Shown one piece after another: positions 1-13,000 of a DNA stretch of 64,000 bases. Made by a program: the position numbers and the translations under genes. The notes below the pieces were generated by a model. It was not told the origin of the DNA, ran no database searches, and saw only the letters and a program-made list of their open reading frames with translations. Every line of letters begins with the position of its first letter. Position 1 is the first letter of the stretch. Origin of the DNA: Periplaneta americana (taxonomy: Eukaryota > Arthropoda > Insecta > Blattodea > Blattidae); contig NC_091125.1 of NCBI RefSeq assembly GCF_040183065.1, positions 111,434,121-111,498,120 of the forward strand, read 5' to 3'.

Positions 1-267
1 ATAGCGAGGAACTCAACAAGAAAACAAAGACAAGAACAACGAAAAAGAACATGGTAAGGATCATGATATGCGCCATGATAAGCATCACAATAAGAACCAC
101 AAAAAACAATGACAATGACTACAATAAGGATCACTACAAAGATTATGACAATGACCAGATAAGGACCGCTTTAAGAAAAACAATGACCACCATAAGGATC
201 ACGATAAGAGCTGCAAGGACACTAGCAATGACTACTATAGGACCACTACAAGGACAATGATAATGAC
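1..267. repeat. Degenerate hexamer-based minisatellite, left part
   Basis: The sequence is built from variants of GACAAT, GACCAC, AATAAG, GATCAC, GATAAG and TACAAG in changing order, so it reads as a (GAYNAN)-like hexamer array with a looser period of about 42-48 bp. In one frame it gives strings of Asp, Asn, His, Lys and Tyr, but there is no conserved protein or long frame, so I treat it as non-coding. The array is interrupted at 267/268 by a hAT element and resumes at 2464. Confidence 0.75.
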
Positions 268-379
268 CAGGGAAAGGATTTATATGTAAATACATATTTA
301 CTTATAAAGCTAATATAATTTATATTTTGCATTATCTTTATGTTTCACAATGTGTAGGGTTGAAAAATCCTACTTTTAT

Positions 380-470
380 TTTCCATATTTTTCCATATTT
401 TAGAGTTTAGTACATATTTTCGTTAATTTCCATATATTTTCCATATTTCATATAAAACAGTCCATATTAT
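380..470 (+). promoter_or_regulatory. hAT copy 1 left subterminal TCCATATTT cluster
   Basis: The motif TCCATAT recurs about five times here (near 382, 392, 429, 440 and 461), all in the same orientation. The same motif recurs near the right end of the element. hAT transposases commonly need short subterminal repeats in addition to the terminal ones, so this is a candidate binding region. That role is inferred. Confidence 0.5.
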
Positions 471-633
471 ATTAGGTTTAACAATAAAACAAAACAAAAT
501 TCCATTAACTTTTAAAAATACATTTCAACAATAGAGATTTAAACACATGTTCAGTAATCCCTTTAACATCAGAGTTATTTGAAAATTAGCAGTCCTATCA
601 ACAATGGGAAAGTAAGTTACAAAACTGTATTAA

Positions 634-2226
<1,593 letters not shown>

Positions 2227-2344
2227 AAATTGTGTTTTGTTGAAACTACATTGGAAGATAAGGTACGTCCATTATATTTTTTGTTTAGTTTGATTAAAAT
2301 GTACCAATATTTAACGTACATAGTCATTTTTTTATAATTTTAAG

Positions 2345-2404
2345 TCCATATTTAATTCCATATTTTGGTAAAAATCCATATTTAATTCCATATTTTGGTA
2401 AAAA
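2345..2404 (+). repeat. hAT copy 1 right subterminal 30-bp tandem duplication
   Basis: Two perfect 30-bp units, 2345-2374 and 2375-2404, each contain two TCCATATTT-like motifs. This mirrors the cluster near the left end and may be part of the transposase-binding region. The same duplication is present in copy 2. Confidence 0.75.
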
Positions 2405-2463
2405 TAACTACATATATATTTACATATTTCATATATTTTTAGTCCATATAAATCCGTTCCCTG

Positions 2464-2790
2464 ATAATGACCATAATAAGTATCACGATAAGGGCCAGTA
2501 GAAGGACAATGAAAATGACCACAATAAGGCTCATGATAAAGACCACTACTAGGACAATGACAATGAACACAATAATAATTACTATAAGACCAGGACTACG
2601 ATAAATACTATGAGAGAGACAAGAACCAAAAAATTGCCACGACAAAGACAACAATGACCATTATATGGAAAACCACAAGGACGAAAGGAAAACGACAAGA
2701 ATAACTATTAGGAACATAACATGGACAACAAGCACCACTATAAGGATCACATTGAGAATCACGACATGGACACATACTATTAGTAACCTT
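2464..2790. repeat. Degenerate hexamer-based minisatellite, right part
   Basis: This continues the array seen before 267, with the same hexamer words (GACAAT, GACCAC, AATAAG, GATAAA). It starts with the second copy of the ATAATGAC target duplication of the hAT insertion and fades out near 2790. Confidence 0.7.
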
Positions 2791-3550
2791 TATTTAACAG
2801 GAGTGGTCAAAACATTGCGATGTTTTATAGTTTGTATAAATTACTGAACATAAACCTGACTGTCATAGATGTCATAGTTCGAATTGCATTATGGTCTGGG
2901 ATTTTCGAAACGGAACTAGTTCTGAAACAACATAATAGGCTATTTTGGTGATTATTAAATTGTGTTCAATGCTTCCTGTTATTTCGAAATTGGTCTTTGG
3001 AACTAGTACGTTCTTGAAACTGGAAAACTCGGATCAGTTCCAGAAAGAGAACGACTTTTCTCACCACTAGGCTATAAAAATCTTAAAATCCTACTCCATA
3101 CATTCCAGTCTTGAAATCGTGAATGATATTCTTCCTGAAGGTGACGACGACTGTTGAGACATAATACTTCTGTTCGACATTGGAGCTAGCTTCTACAAAG
3201 AGTCGCCACTGAATGAGAGACAGGGTTGCATAATGCCGAGGGTGAGGTAATGCTCGCTTGCCCTTCACTGATTTAAAGTTTTAAGGAATTGATTATTATT
3301 TATAAGGTTTGTGAATATTATTGAAAGTGAAATGAACGTAATGCAATTTATGTATTGTTTTATTATTTCTCCTCTATTCATTGAATATATAACAAATATC
3401 TAAACAAATATTGACAGTGGAATTAATGCATTTAATCTGAATTGGTTTCTTGGAGAGCCATTATTTGGGTCTATTATAAGAGAAATGTGATCCAATGGTA
3501 GGATATCGACATAACAGACAAAACTTATTACTTAAAAAAAGAAGCAAATT
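2791..3550. other. Unrecognised AT-rich sequence, no gene seen
   Basis: I find no coding potential, RNA gene or known element. Reading frames are short and without recognisable motifs. A small perfect stem AAAACAT/ATGTTTT with a four-base loop lies near 2809-2826. Confidence 0.4.
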
Positions 3551-3667
3551 CACTTCTATGTATAAGAAAACTAGTCATTAGTTCATGACTTGAATAAATA
3601 AATAAATAAATAAATAAATAAATACATACACTTCTACGTATAGGGAAAACTAGTCACTGGTTCAAGC
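3551..3667 (+). repeat. Imperfect ~37-bp direct repeat flanking an (AATA)n microsatellite
   Basis: The sequence beginning CACTTCTATGTATAAG at 3551 recurs, with a few changes, as CACTTCTACGTATAGG at about 3629, and both continue into ACTAGTCA. Between them lies (AATA)n at about 3592-3625. Confidence 0.7.
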
Positions 3668-4639
3668 TTGTTTAATTCTCACACTGTCACTCTAGGCGTG
3701 TGGCTGAGGACTCAGGCTGTATGATGGCAGCCGGACACAGTTGCTGCAGCTATGTTGATGCCAATCTGCGAGGTGCAGGGGACATCAATTTCAGGCAGTC
3801 CAAGAACGTATTACCATCTAGCCAAGAAGACAGCCTGCAAACAATATCAATGTTCAGCTGGAAATGTGCAATATCTTCATGTTTCTAATGAACATGATTG
3901 GAAGAAAGAGAAGGTGAAAGAGACAGAAAAGAAGACAAAGACGGAGGTCAGGAAGTTGGAGGAAAAGAAGAGATAGAAAATATTAAGAACTAGAAAGTGA
4001 AAAAGTAGGAAATGGAGGAGAAAATTCACGGCAATGAAGAATGGAATGGTGAAGAGGAAAGAAGCACAAATGGGAGAAGTGAAGGAGAAGAAGGTGAAGT
4101 AAGAAGAGTAGGTGTTACGGAAAAGAGGGAGTACGGAAAATTGACAGATATAAATTATGTACGCAATCTATGACTACCTTAAAAGATATTACATCAACAT
4201 CCATGTAACTGTAGTAGTAGAGCAAAGGTTGACAGTAGTGTTGTTGGTGCAGAACTACCTGTCTTTTCAATGTAGTGTAAGTCATAATCAGTTTTTTCCC
4301 CCCTTAATGTCTTTCCTTTTGTTAACTATGGGCAAAAAGCGCACTCTTTGATGAATAGCGTAAGACCATGAAATAAAATTTTAATGATAAATGATTTGTG
4401 TAGCTCGAGTTTTAGTTCCTTGAAGTGTGACAAATATCGTGTAAGTCACACATGGAATTAACCATATGCTAGAATCAGAGAGAAAATTAAAAACTTACGT
4501 TTACTCAAAGTAAAATCGGCTTCACCTGTAGAATGTCCATTACAAAATATGAATATATTGTTGCACAAGGAGAAAATAGCTAGGTTTCTGAAGATGTTTT
4601 TTTTGTTTCCAATCGCTGATATTTGGCTTTTTGTCATTG
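3668..4639. other. Unrecognised region with purine-rich tract
   Basis: Short overlapping frames occur at 3700-3976 but match nothing I know. The frame ending at 3976 runs into a purine-rich tract (about 3893-4140, mostly GAAGAA/GGAGGA-like), which explains its Lys/Glu-rich tail. A decayed exon or element cannot be excluded. The rest is ordinary AT-rich sequence. Confidence 0.35.
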
Positions 4640-4888
4640 ACGCCTATGAAACCAGTTGTGTAGACCAATTTACTGTCAGTGTTGTTGCCCAGGGTGCATT
4701 ATACACTACCCCCCTGATGAGATGAAGTGATGGAGATTTGTATGGATGCCACAGAGGAACCAGAGCTACAGGAGAAAAACCCTGTATAACCGCGTTCAAG
4801 TAATAAATCGGGGAGGGGTACACCAGGAATCGAACATGGATCCACAGGATTGTAAGTGCAGCGCTCAAGCCACTACACCACTAACCCG
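4640..4888 (-). mobile_element. tRNA-derived SINE (reverse strand)
   Basis: On the reverse strand the 5' end looks like a tRNA gene head. An A-box-like TGGTGTAGTGG is at 4880-4870 and a B box GTTCGATTCC at 4835-4826, about 34 bp apart, as in RNA polymerase III internal promoters. The sequence then continues into a non-tRNA body of roughly 170 bp. No full cloverleaf acceptor pairing is preserved, so this is a SINE rather than a tRNA gene. The 3' boundary is approximate and I could not identify target duplications. Confidence 0.65.
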
Positions 4889-5139
4889 TCTTTCTAAAAA
4901 TGTAATTCACAGCGTTATCGAAAATTTTGATCGAATCTGCAATCTCGTTATGCTTATGCACCACATATATCGGATTTGCATTGCGTATCGTAACTGAGCT
5001 AATGAAACTCAGAAATGGAATAACTTCACAAATGTACACGCAGCACCAATTAAGTAAATATATCACGTTCAATACAACACATTTACACTTAATAAACTTC
5101 TCACGCATTTATATTTCAGTCATAGTTCTGAATACAGTA
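4889..5139. other. Short unrecognised spacer before the satellite
   Basis: This is AT-rich sequence with short frames in several phases but no recognisable motif. Confidence 0.35.
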
Positions 5140-6117
5140 TTCTATCTGTAAAGGACAACTCTCTGGTCCTATTCCGCCAACATTCTCGCCGCTATAACTC
5201 CGCGTTTGTAGTGAGATCATAGCTGATAGCAGAGACGAATAGAGCTCCTCGAACTCCATCTGTAGTGTAAAGGACAATCCTCTTCCCCCAAGCATATGGA
5301 CAGTAGAGGCTGGTAAAGTTTAAAAAAATGGTAATTTTCACTTTCCAAAACAGACTTTGCTTACACAGGGAGAACGATTGGGCTTAGACACCCGCCATTT
5401 TACCTGTAGCATCCCCGCATGTTTAATACTAATCAGCAGTAAAATCGAGCAAATCCATTCCAGTTTTTTCTAGCCTTATTTCCTGATCTACCTAAAAGGT
5501 TTCAGTCTCTAATCTCCTGAAATAATGGCGATTTCGAGGAACGCGATTCGGTGTTGTATTCCCCCTCGACTCTCTTCGGGTACAGTAGCATCAAAATGGG
5601 AATCCCGAACACAACCTGATTTTCGAGAAAAAACTACCGACCCCTATTCCGCCAACATTCTCGCCGCCATAACTCCACCGTATGTACAGTGAGAACAAAG
5701 CTGATAGCACCGGTGAACAGAACTCCTCGAACTTTATCTGTACTGTAAAGGAGAACCCTCTGCCCCCTGGCATATGGACGGTAGAGGCCAGCATAGTTAC
5801 AAAAAATGGTAATTCTGATTCTTCAAAACAGACTTTACACAAGGACAACGAAGGGGCTTCAGACACCCACTCTTTTAACTGTAGCATTCCCGCATGTTTA
5901 TTACTAATCACCAGTAAAATCGAACAAATCCGTTGCACTATTTTTTTTAATTAGTCTATCTTCTCACCTATCTAAAAGGTTTCAGTCTGACATCCGGAAA
6001 TAATGGCGATGTCGAGGAACGGGATGGGGTTTTGTATTCCCCCTTGATCCTATTCAGATATAGTAGCATCAAAATGGGAATCCCGAACACAAGCTGATTT
6101 TCGAGAAAAATTCTCCT
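5140..6117 (+). repeat. HOR copy 1, A block: two ~474-bp satellite monomers (A1 class)
   Basis: Two tandem monomers are offset by 474 bp (for example the word CTATTCCGCCAACATTCTCG at 5168 and 5642). Diagnostic words of this A1 class are GTCGAGGAACGGGATGCGGT, CATATGGACGGTAGAGGC and GACTCTCTTCGGATACAGTA. The same monomer family makes up the long array at 34-52.7 kb. Frames such as the one at 5682-5954 are incidental, because they lie in repeat units that vary in frame elsewhere. Confidence 0.88.
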
Positions 6118-7500
6118 GAATTATATTTATTTTATTTTAATTTAATTTATCTTATTTCAATTCAATTTATTTTAATTTAAATTAAATAATTTCCGCATTC
6201 GTACGATTTCACAAATAATACGATAAGTACGAATTTTCGAATTCTAATAACTGTCTGGAGGCATAAGAAATCGAGTTCATACGATTTTACTATTATTCGA
6301 ATTAACTATTTTCAAATATCTGAATATTTGGATTCGTACGAATTTCCCAGCACATACAAATTTTACGGGTCCCTATGACTTTTTCAATATTCGTACGATT
6401 TTTTTGAATTCATCTTACTTCGTAATTTCAAATTCGCACCAATGCCGAAAACGTATAGTTTTTGTTGTGATACAAATTTTCGAATTCGTACAATAGCACA
6501 AATTTACGAATACGTATGAATTTTCGCATTAATATTAGGATACGTATGAATTTTCAAATACTTTGTTTCGCAACTATCTGAATTTGTAAGTACACGAATT
6601 ATTTAATTTTCGAATTCGTACGAACTTTCCAATATCTGAATATTTGGATTCGTACGAATTTCCGAACACTTACTATTTTTCGGATCCGTATGAGTTTTTA
6701 AACGCGTAAATTTTTTGAAATTCGTACTATTGTAGAAATTTTGAATTCATACGCAGTTTGTATTAGCCATGAATAACCGAATTTGTATGAACTTCGATAA
6801 CGTACGAATATCCCTAACTAAGAATTTATAAAACGTACGAATTTTCGGTTTCGTACCAACTTGTAAAAATTTCAAATATTTTCCGAATTCGTACGATTTC
6901 AAAAATACGATACGTACGAATTTTCGAGTACTAGCAAGTATCTGGATTAGTATATACTCAAATTCGTACGATTCTAATACTAGAATTCACATGTATTTTC
7001 AAATATCTGGATTCGTACGAATTTCCGAACACATACAAATTTTACGAGTCCGTATCAGGTTTTTTAAATTCATAGAAAATTTTTAATTATCTGATTACGT
7101 AATTTCAAACTCGTACGAATTTTCTATTGCGGTTTAAAAACAGAATTCGTACGAATATAAAAACGTACGAATTTCGAAAATGTTATAGTTTTTGTGTGAT
7201 ACAAATTTTCGAATTTCTACGATTTTTCGAATTCGTACGACTGTACATAGGAATACGTACGAACTTCCGAAGATATATATTAGATTCGTAAGTCTTTCAA
7301 CTCGTGAATTTTCGAATTGGTACGATTCTACTTATTTCCTAATTCGTACAAATTTCAGAAAAACAAAGGGTATTTGGATTCGCACGAATTTGTGGACACG
7401 TACAGGTTTTAGTATCCGTACGAGTTTTCAAATTCGTGTGAATATACGAATTCGTACCACTGTAGTAATTTAGATTTCGTACTATTGTCGAAAACGTATA
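6118..7500 (+). repeat. HOR copy 1, B block: TTCGTACGAA-palindrome-rich repeat
   Basis: After a ~70-bp AT-rich lead-in, the palindromic core TTCGTACGAA and its derivatives recur every few tens of bases in an AT-rich background. The block is itself a duplication: the words TTTCCGAATTCGTACGATTT (or a close variant) begin subrepeats near 6187 and 6878, about 690 bp apart. There is no coding content. Homologous blocks follow in each later HOR copy. Confidence 0.85.
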
Positions 7501-8510
7501 ACGAATCCACGAAGACAAGATTACGAACCTACGAATGGACAAGATTACAAATCTACAAATTGACAAGAGTATGAATGTACAGAAATGAGAAAAGTACCTA
7601 CGTACGAATGGAGAGTAACGCATGTACGAAAGAACATGTGTACGAACGTACGAATGGGCAATTGTATGACTATACGAAAGGCAAACCTACGAATATACAA
7701 ATACAAACGTGTACGATTGTAGAATTGGATGATTGTACGAATGCAAAATTGTACTAATATACGAATTGACAAGCGTAGAAATGTAAGAAAGGGCAAGTGT
7801 GGTGTACAAATGTACAAGTGTACGACAGACAAGCGTTCGAATGTACCAATGCACAAATGTGCGAATATACTAATGTAAAATGTACGAATGTATGAGTGGA
7901 CAATTGTAGGAATATATTAATGTTGAAGTCTACGAACGGAAAAGTGTAAATGTACGAATTCACAAGTATACGAATGACAAGCGTATAAACGTAAGAATTG
8001 ACAATAATGAATGTGGGATTGGCATGTTCACGAACGTACGATTGGACAATACAAATGTACGCATTGACAACATTGTGAGTGTACGAATTGACAGAGTACG
8101 AATGTACGAAAGAATAGAGTACTATTGTATGAATGGAGAATCGTACGAATGTGCGAATGGAAAAGTGTACAAATGTACGAAAGGAAAATTATACGAATGG
8201 TCGAATCTACCTGTATAGGAATATACAAGGGTACATTATGTGCGAATGCAATAGTGTACGAATGGACAAGATTACAAATGTACGAAAGGAAAAGTGTTCG
8301 AATGTATCAATATAAAATTATGCAAGAGTACGAATGACAAACGTACGAATGTTCGAATGCACAAGTGCATTAATATGTAGTGTAGTGTACAAGTTTACGA
8401 ATGTACGAATTCAAAAGTGACTGTACTAGTTTAGACGTGTACAAATGTAAAAATGAAAAAATTGTACGAATGGGCTACGAATGTTAACAATGGACAACAA
8501 CGAATGTAAA
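7500..8510 (+). repeat. HOR copy 1, C block: one-orientation GTACGAATG repeat
   Basis: Short irregular units of GTACGAATG joined by GACAAG, AAAAGT or GGACAA run head to tail. The complementary orientation (ATTCGTAC) essentially disappears here, unlike in the B block. Because units are often multiples of three or four bases, long open frames with Tyr-Glu-Cys-Thr-Asn-Val-Arg-like periodicity arise on both strands. They have no conserved start or end and are not genes. Confidence 0.85.
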
Positions 8511-10010
8511 AAAAAACTAGATATACTATATAAATGAATTTAAAAAAAGGGAAAATAAAAAAATTGAATAAAAAAACATCTTGCAAAAAAAAACATTTGA
8601 TAAAAAATATTACATAACAAGAATTTAAAAAAAATACAATTTTTATGAAGACATATGAAAGAAACCCAACAAACTTCTTTTTGAAATTTTTTTTTTCCTT
8701 TAATTCCTTTTGGAAGATGTTTTCTCTACAATTTTTTTATTTAAAAATTTTTTTCATTCCTATCTCTTTTATTTCTTTTTGAAATGTATTTTTTTTTAAT
8801 TTTAAATTTTTTAATTTGATTTTGTTTTCTTTTAATTGAATTTAATATATTTCAATTTGATATAATTCAATTTATTATAATGTATTATATTAAACTGTAT
8901 TTTTATTGTATTTAATTTACTTTAATTTAATTTAGTTTGTTTGAATTTATTTCATTTTAATATCATTTCTTTTAATTCATGTTATTTCACTAAAATTAAT
9001 TGATTTTATTGTAACTTAATTTACTTGAATTTATTTTATTTTAATATATTTTACTTACTTAATTTAATATAATATGTTTCAATTTATCATTTTAATATAA
9101 TTTATTTTAATTTGTTTTACTTTATTTTACTTTCATTTGACTTAAACAAAAAATTTTTTTTTTTTAACTTTGCTTATTTTATGTGTATTCCATTTATTTT
9201 GATTTACTTTATCTTAATTTAATAGGGGAGTATCGGGTAGTATCGGACAGTGCGTTTCATTCATCTACCACCATATGGTAGTACCTGAATGACATGGTTA
9301 AGTTTCTCTATGCGACATCACAGAAACGTAACCATGTCAATCAGGTACTATCATCGTGTGGTAGATGAAAGAAACTCACTGTCCGATATTACCCGATGTC
9401 CGATTCTACCCAACTCTTCCCTATAATTTAATTTATATTAATTTATTTTGATTTTTTAATTTTATTTCACTTTATTTTAGTTTAATTTATTTCCTTTTAA
9501 TTCATTTTAATTTGATTCTAATTTAATTTATTTTATTTTAATCTAATTTGATTTTTGTAATTTATTTTATTTTAATTAATTTCAATTTGATTTATACTTA
9601 TTTACCTATCTTAGTTTATTTTAAATTACTTTATTATCATATAATTCATTTTAATTCAATTTCATTATTTCCTTTTAACTTATTTCAAATTTATTTACAT
9701 TTTTTGTTGGAATTTTGTGTTAGACATTTTTAAACATTTTTTTTTGTTTTTTAATATTTCATTTTATTTGTTCTTTCATTTTCTTTTTTTTTTCTAATTT
9801 ATTTTGACTTACTATATTTTAATTTAGTTACATTTTATTTTATTTATTTCAATGTAATATTATTTAATTTCAATTTATTTCATTTTTATTTGTTTTTATT
9901 TATTTTAATTAATTTCAATTTGATTTGTTTTTATTGATTTTATTTGAATATAATTTATTTTATATTAAATTATTTTATTTTAATTTAATTAATTTCCAAT
10001 TTCGTACGAT
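8510..10010 (+). repeat. HOR copy 1, D block: T-rich TTTAATTTA repeat
   Basis: This block is almost entirely T and A, with T strongly favoured on the given strand, in quasi-periodic words such as TTTTAATTTAATTTATTT. There is no coding content. It is interrupted at 9225-9421 by a MITE. Equivalent blocks close each later HOR copy. Confidence 0.85.
9225..9421. mobile_element. Foldback MITE with TA target duplication
   Basis: This 197-bp element folds on itself along nearly its whole length. The left arm reads GGGGAGTATCGGGTAGTATC. The right arm, read inward on the other strand, reads GGGAAGAGTTGGGTAGAATC and later ATATCGGACAGTGAGTTTC. TA dinucleotides flank it (9223-9224 and 9422-9423), as for Tc1/mariner-superfamily MITEs. 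The homologous position in later HOR copies (about 13668, 19555, 24057 and 30056) shows the uninterrupted sequence TTAATTTAATATAATTTA with a single TA, which confirms the insertion boundaries. Confidence 0.88.
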
Positions 10011-13000
10011 TGCACTTTTTTAGCCTTTTGTCTGACCTACCGAAAAGATTTCTGTCTCTAATCTCCGGAAATAGTGACGATGTCGAGGAACGGGATGCAG
10101 TTTGTATTCCACCTTGATTCTCTTCGGATACAGTAGCATCAAAATGGGAATTCTGAACACAACCCGATTTTAGAGAAAATAACTACCAACCCCCTATTCC
10201 ACCAACATTTTCCCCGCCCTAATTCCGCCGTACGTCTAGCGACAACAAAGCTGATAGCACGGGTGGATAAAGCTCTTCGTACTCTATCTGTAGTGTAAAG
10301 GACTACCCTCTGCTCCCAAGCATATGGACTGTAGAGGCCGGCAAAGTTTCAAAAATGGGTAATATTGACCTTCCAAAACAGACTTTACTCTACACAAGGA
10401 CGATGGGCCTTAGACACCCGCCCTTTTAACTGTAGCATCCCCGCATGTTTACTAGTAATCACCACTTGAATCGAGCAAACCCATTGCACTTCTTTCTAGC
10501 TTTATTTTCTGACTTACCTAATCTCCGGAAATAATAGCGATGACGAGGAACGGGATGCGATGTTGTATTCCCCAGTGACTCTCTTCGGATACAGTAGCAT
10601 CAAAATGAGCATCCCGAACACAAGCTAATTTTCGAGAGAAATTCTCCTAATTTATATTCATTTTATTTTCATTTAATTTATCTTATTTCAATTCATTTTA
10701 TTTTAATTTAAATTAAATAATTTCCGAATTCGTACGATTTTACAAATAATACGATATGTACGAATTTTCGAATTCTAATAACTGTTTGGATTCATAAGAA
10801 GTCGAGTTCATACGATTTTACTATTATTCGAATTAACTATTTTCAAATATCTGAATATTTGGATTCGCACGAATTTCCCAACACATACAAATTTTACGGG
10901 TCCCTATGACTTTTTTTTTATCCGTACGAATTTTTTTGAATTCGTCTTACTTCGTAATTTCAAATTCGCACCAATGCCGAAAACGTACGAATTTCGAAAA
11001 CGTGTAGTTTTTGTTGTGAAACAAATTTTCGAATTCGTACAATAGCACAAATTTACGAATACGTATGAATTTTCGCATTAATAATAGGATAGGTATGAAT
11101 TTTCAAATAATTTGTTTCGCTACTATCTGAATTTGTATGTACACGAATTATTTAATTTTCGAATTCGTACGAACTTCCCAATATCTGAATATTTCGATTC
11201 GTACTAATTTCAGAACACTTACTATTTTTCGGATCCGTATGAGTTTTTAAATGCGTAAGTTTTTTGAAATTCGTACTATTGTAGAAATTTTGAATTCATA
11301 CGCAGTTTGTATTAGCCATGAATAACCGAATTTGTATGAACTTCGATAACGTACGAATATCCCTAACGTAAACATTTATAAAACGTACGAATTTTTGGTT
11401 TTGTAACGAATTGTAAAAATTTCAAATATTTTCCGAATTCGTGCGATTTCAAAACTACGATACGTACGAACTTTCTAGTACTAGCAAGTATTTGGATTAG
11501 TATATACTCAAATTCGTACGATTATAATACTAGAATTCATACGTACTTTCAAATATCTGAATCTGTATCCGTACGAATTTCCGAACATATACAAATTTTA
11601 CGAGTCCATATCAGGTTTTTTAAATTCATACAAATTTTTTTAATTATCTGATGACGTAATTTGAAATTCGTACGAATTTTCTGTTGCGGTTGAATAACAG
11701 AATTCGTACGAATTTAAAAGAATTTCCACGATATTTCGAATTCGTACGACTGTACATAGTTTGGAATACGTACGATCTTCCGAAGATATATAGTAGATTC
11801 GTAAGTCTTTCAACTCGTGAATTTTCGAATTGGTACGATTCTACTTATTTCCTAATTCGTACGAATTTTAAAATAACAAAGGGTATTTGGATTCGCACGA
11901 ATTAGTGGACACGAACAGATTTTAGTATCCGTACGAGTTTTCAAATTCGTGTGAATATACGAATTCGTACCACTGTAGTAATTTAGATTTCGTACTATTG
12001 TCGAAAACGTATAATGAATCCACGAAGACAAGATTACGAACCTACGAATGGACAAGGTTACAAATGTACAAATTGACAAGAGTATGAATGTACAGAAATG
12101 AGAAAAGTACCTACGTACGAATGGAGAATGATGCATGTACGAAAGAACATGTGTACGAACGTACGAATGGGCAATTGTATGACTGTACCAAAGGCAAACC
12201 TACGAATATACAAATACAAACGTATACGATTGTAGAATTGGATGATTGTACGAATGTAAAATTGTACTAATGTACGAATTGACAAGTGTAGAATTGTAAG
12301 AAAGGGCAAGTGTGGTGTACAAATGTACAAGTGTACGTAAGACACGCGTACGAATGTACCAAGGCACAAGTGTGCGAATATACTGACGGAAAATGTACGA
12401 ATGTATGAGTGGACAATTGTTGGAATATATTACTGTTGAAGTGTACGAATGGAAAAGTGTAAATGTACGAATTCACAAGTGTACGAAGGACAAGCGTATA
12501 AACGTAAGAATTGACAATAATGAATGTGGGATTGGCATGTTCACGAACGTACGATTGGACAATACGAATGTACGCATTGACAACATTGTGAGTGTACGAA
12601 TTGACAGAGTACGAATGTACGAAAGAATAGAGTATTATTGTATGAATGGAGAATCGTACGAATGTGCGAATGGAAAAGTGTACGAATGTACGAAAGGAAA
12701 ATTATACGAATGGACGAATCTACCTGTATAGGAGTATACAAGGGTACAAATGTGCGAATGCAATAGTGTACGATTGGACAAGATTACGAATGTACGAATG
12801 TTCGAATGCACAAGTGCATTAATATGTAGTATAGTGTACAAGTTTAAGAATGTACGAATTCAAAAGTGACTGTACTAGTTTAGACGTGTACAAATGTAAT
12901 AATGAAAAAATTGTACGAATGGGCTACGGATGTTACAATGGACAATAACGAATGTAAAAAAAAACTAGATAAACTATATAAATAAATTAAAAAAAAAGAA

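Noticed and set aside
3752..3976. 74-codon frame with Cys residues and a Lys/Glu-rich end as a possible exon
   Set aside because: No family is recognised. The charged end is a purine-rich tract and an overlapping frame is equally open. I left it as unrecognised sequence.
4810..4888. Functional tRNA gene on the reverse strand
   Set aside because: A and B boxes are present, but acceptor and anticodon stems are not convincingly paired and the sequence continues into a SINE body.
7500..8510. Possible CRISPR-like array of short repeats and spacers
   Set aside because: Units are irregular in length, the spacers are variants of the repeat itself, and the setting is eukaryotic.
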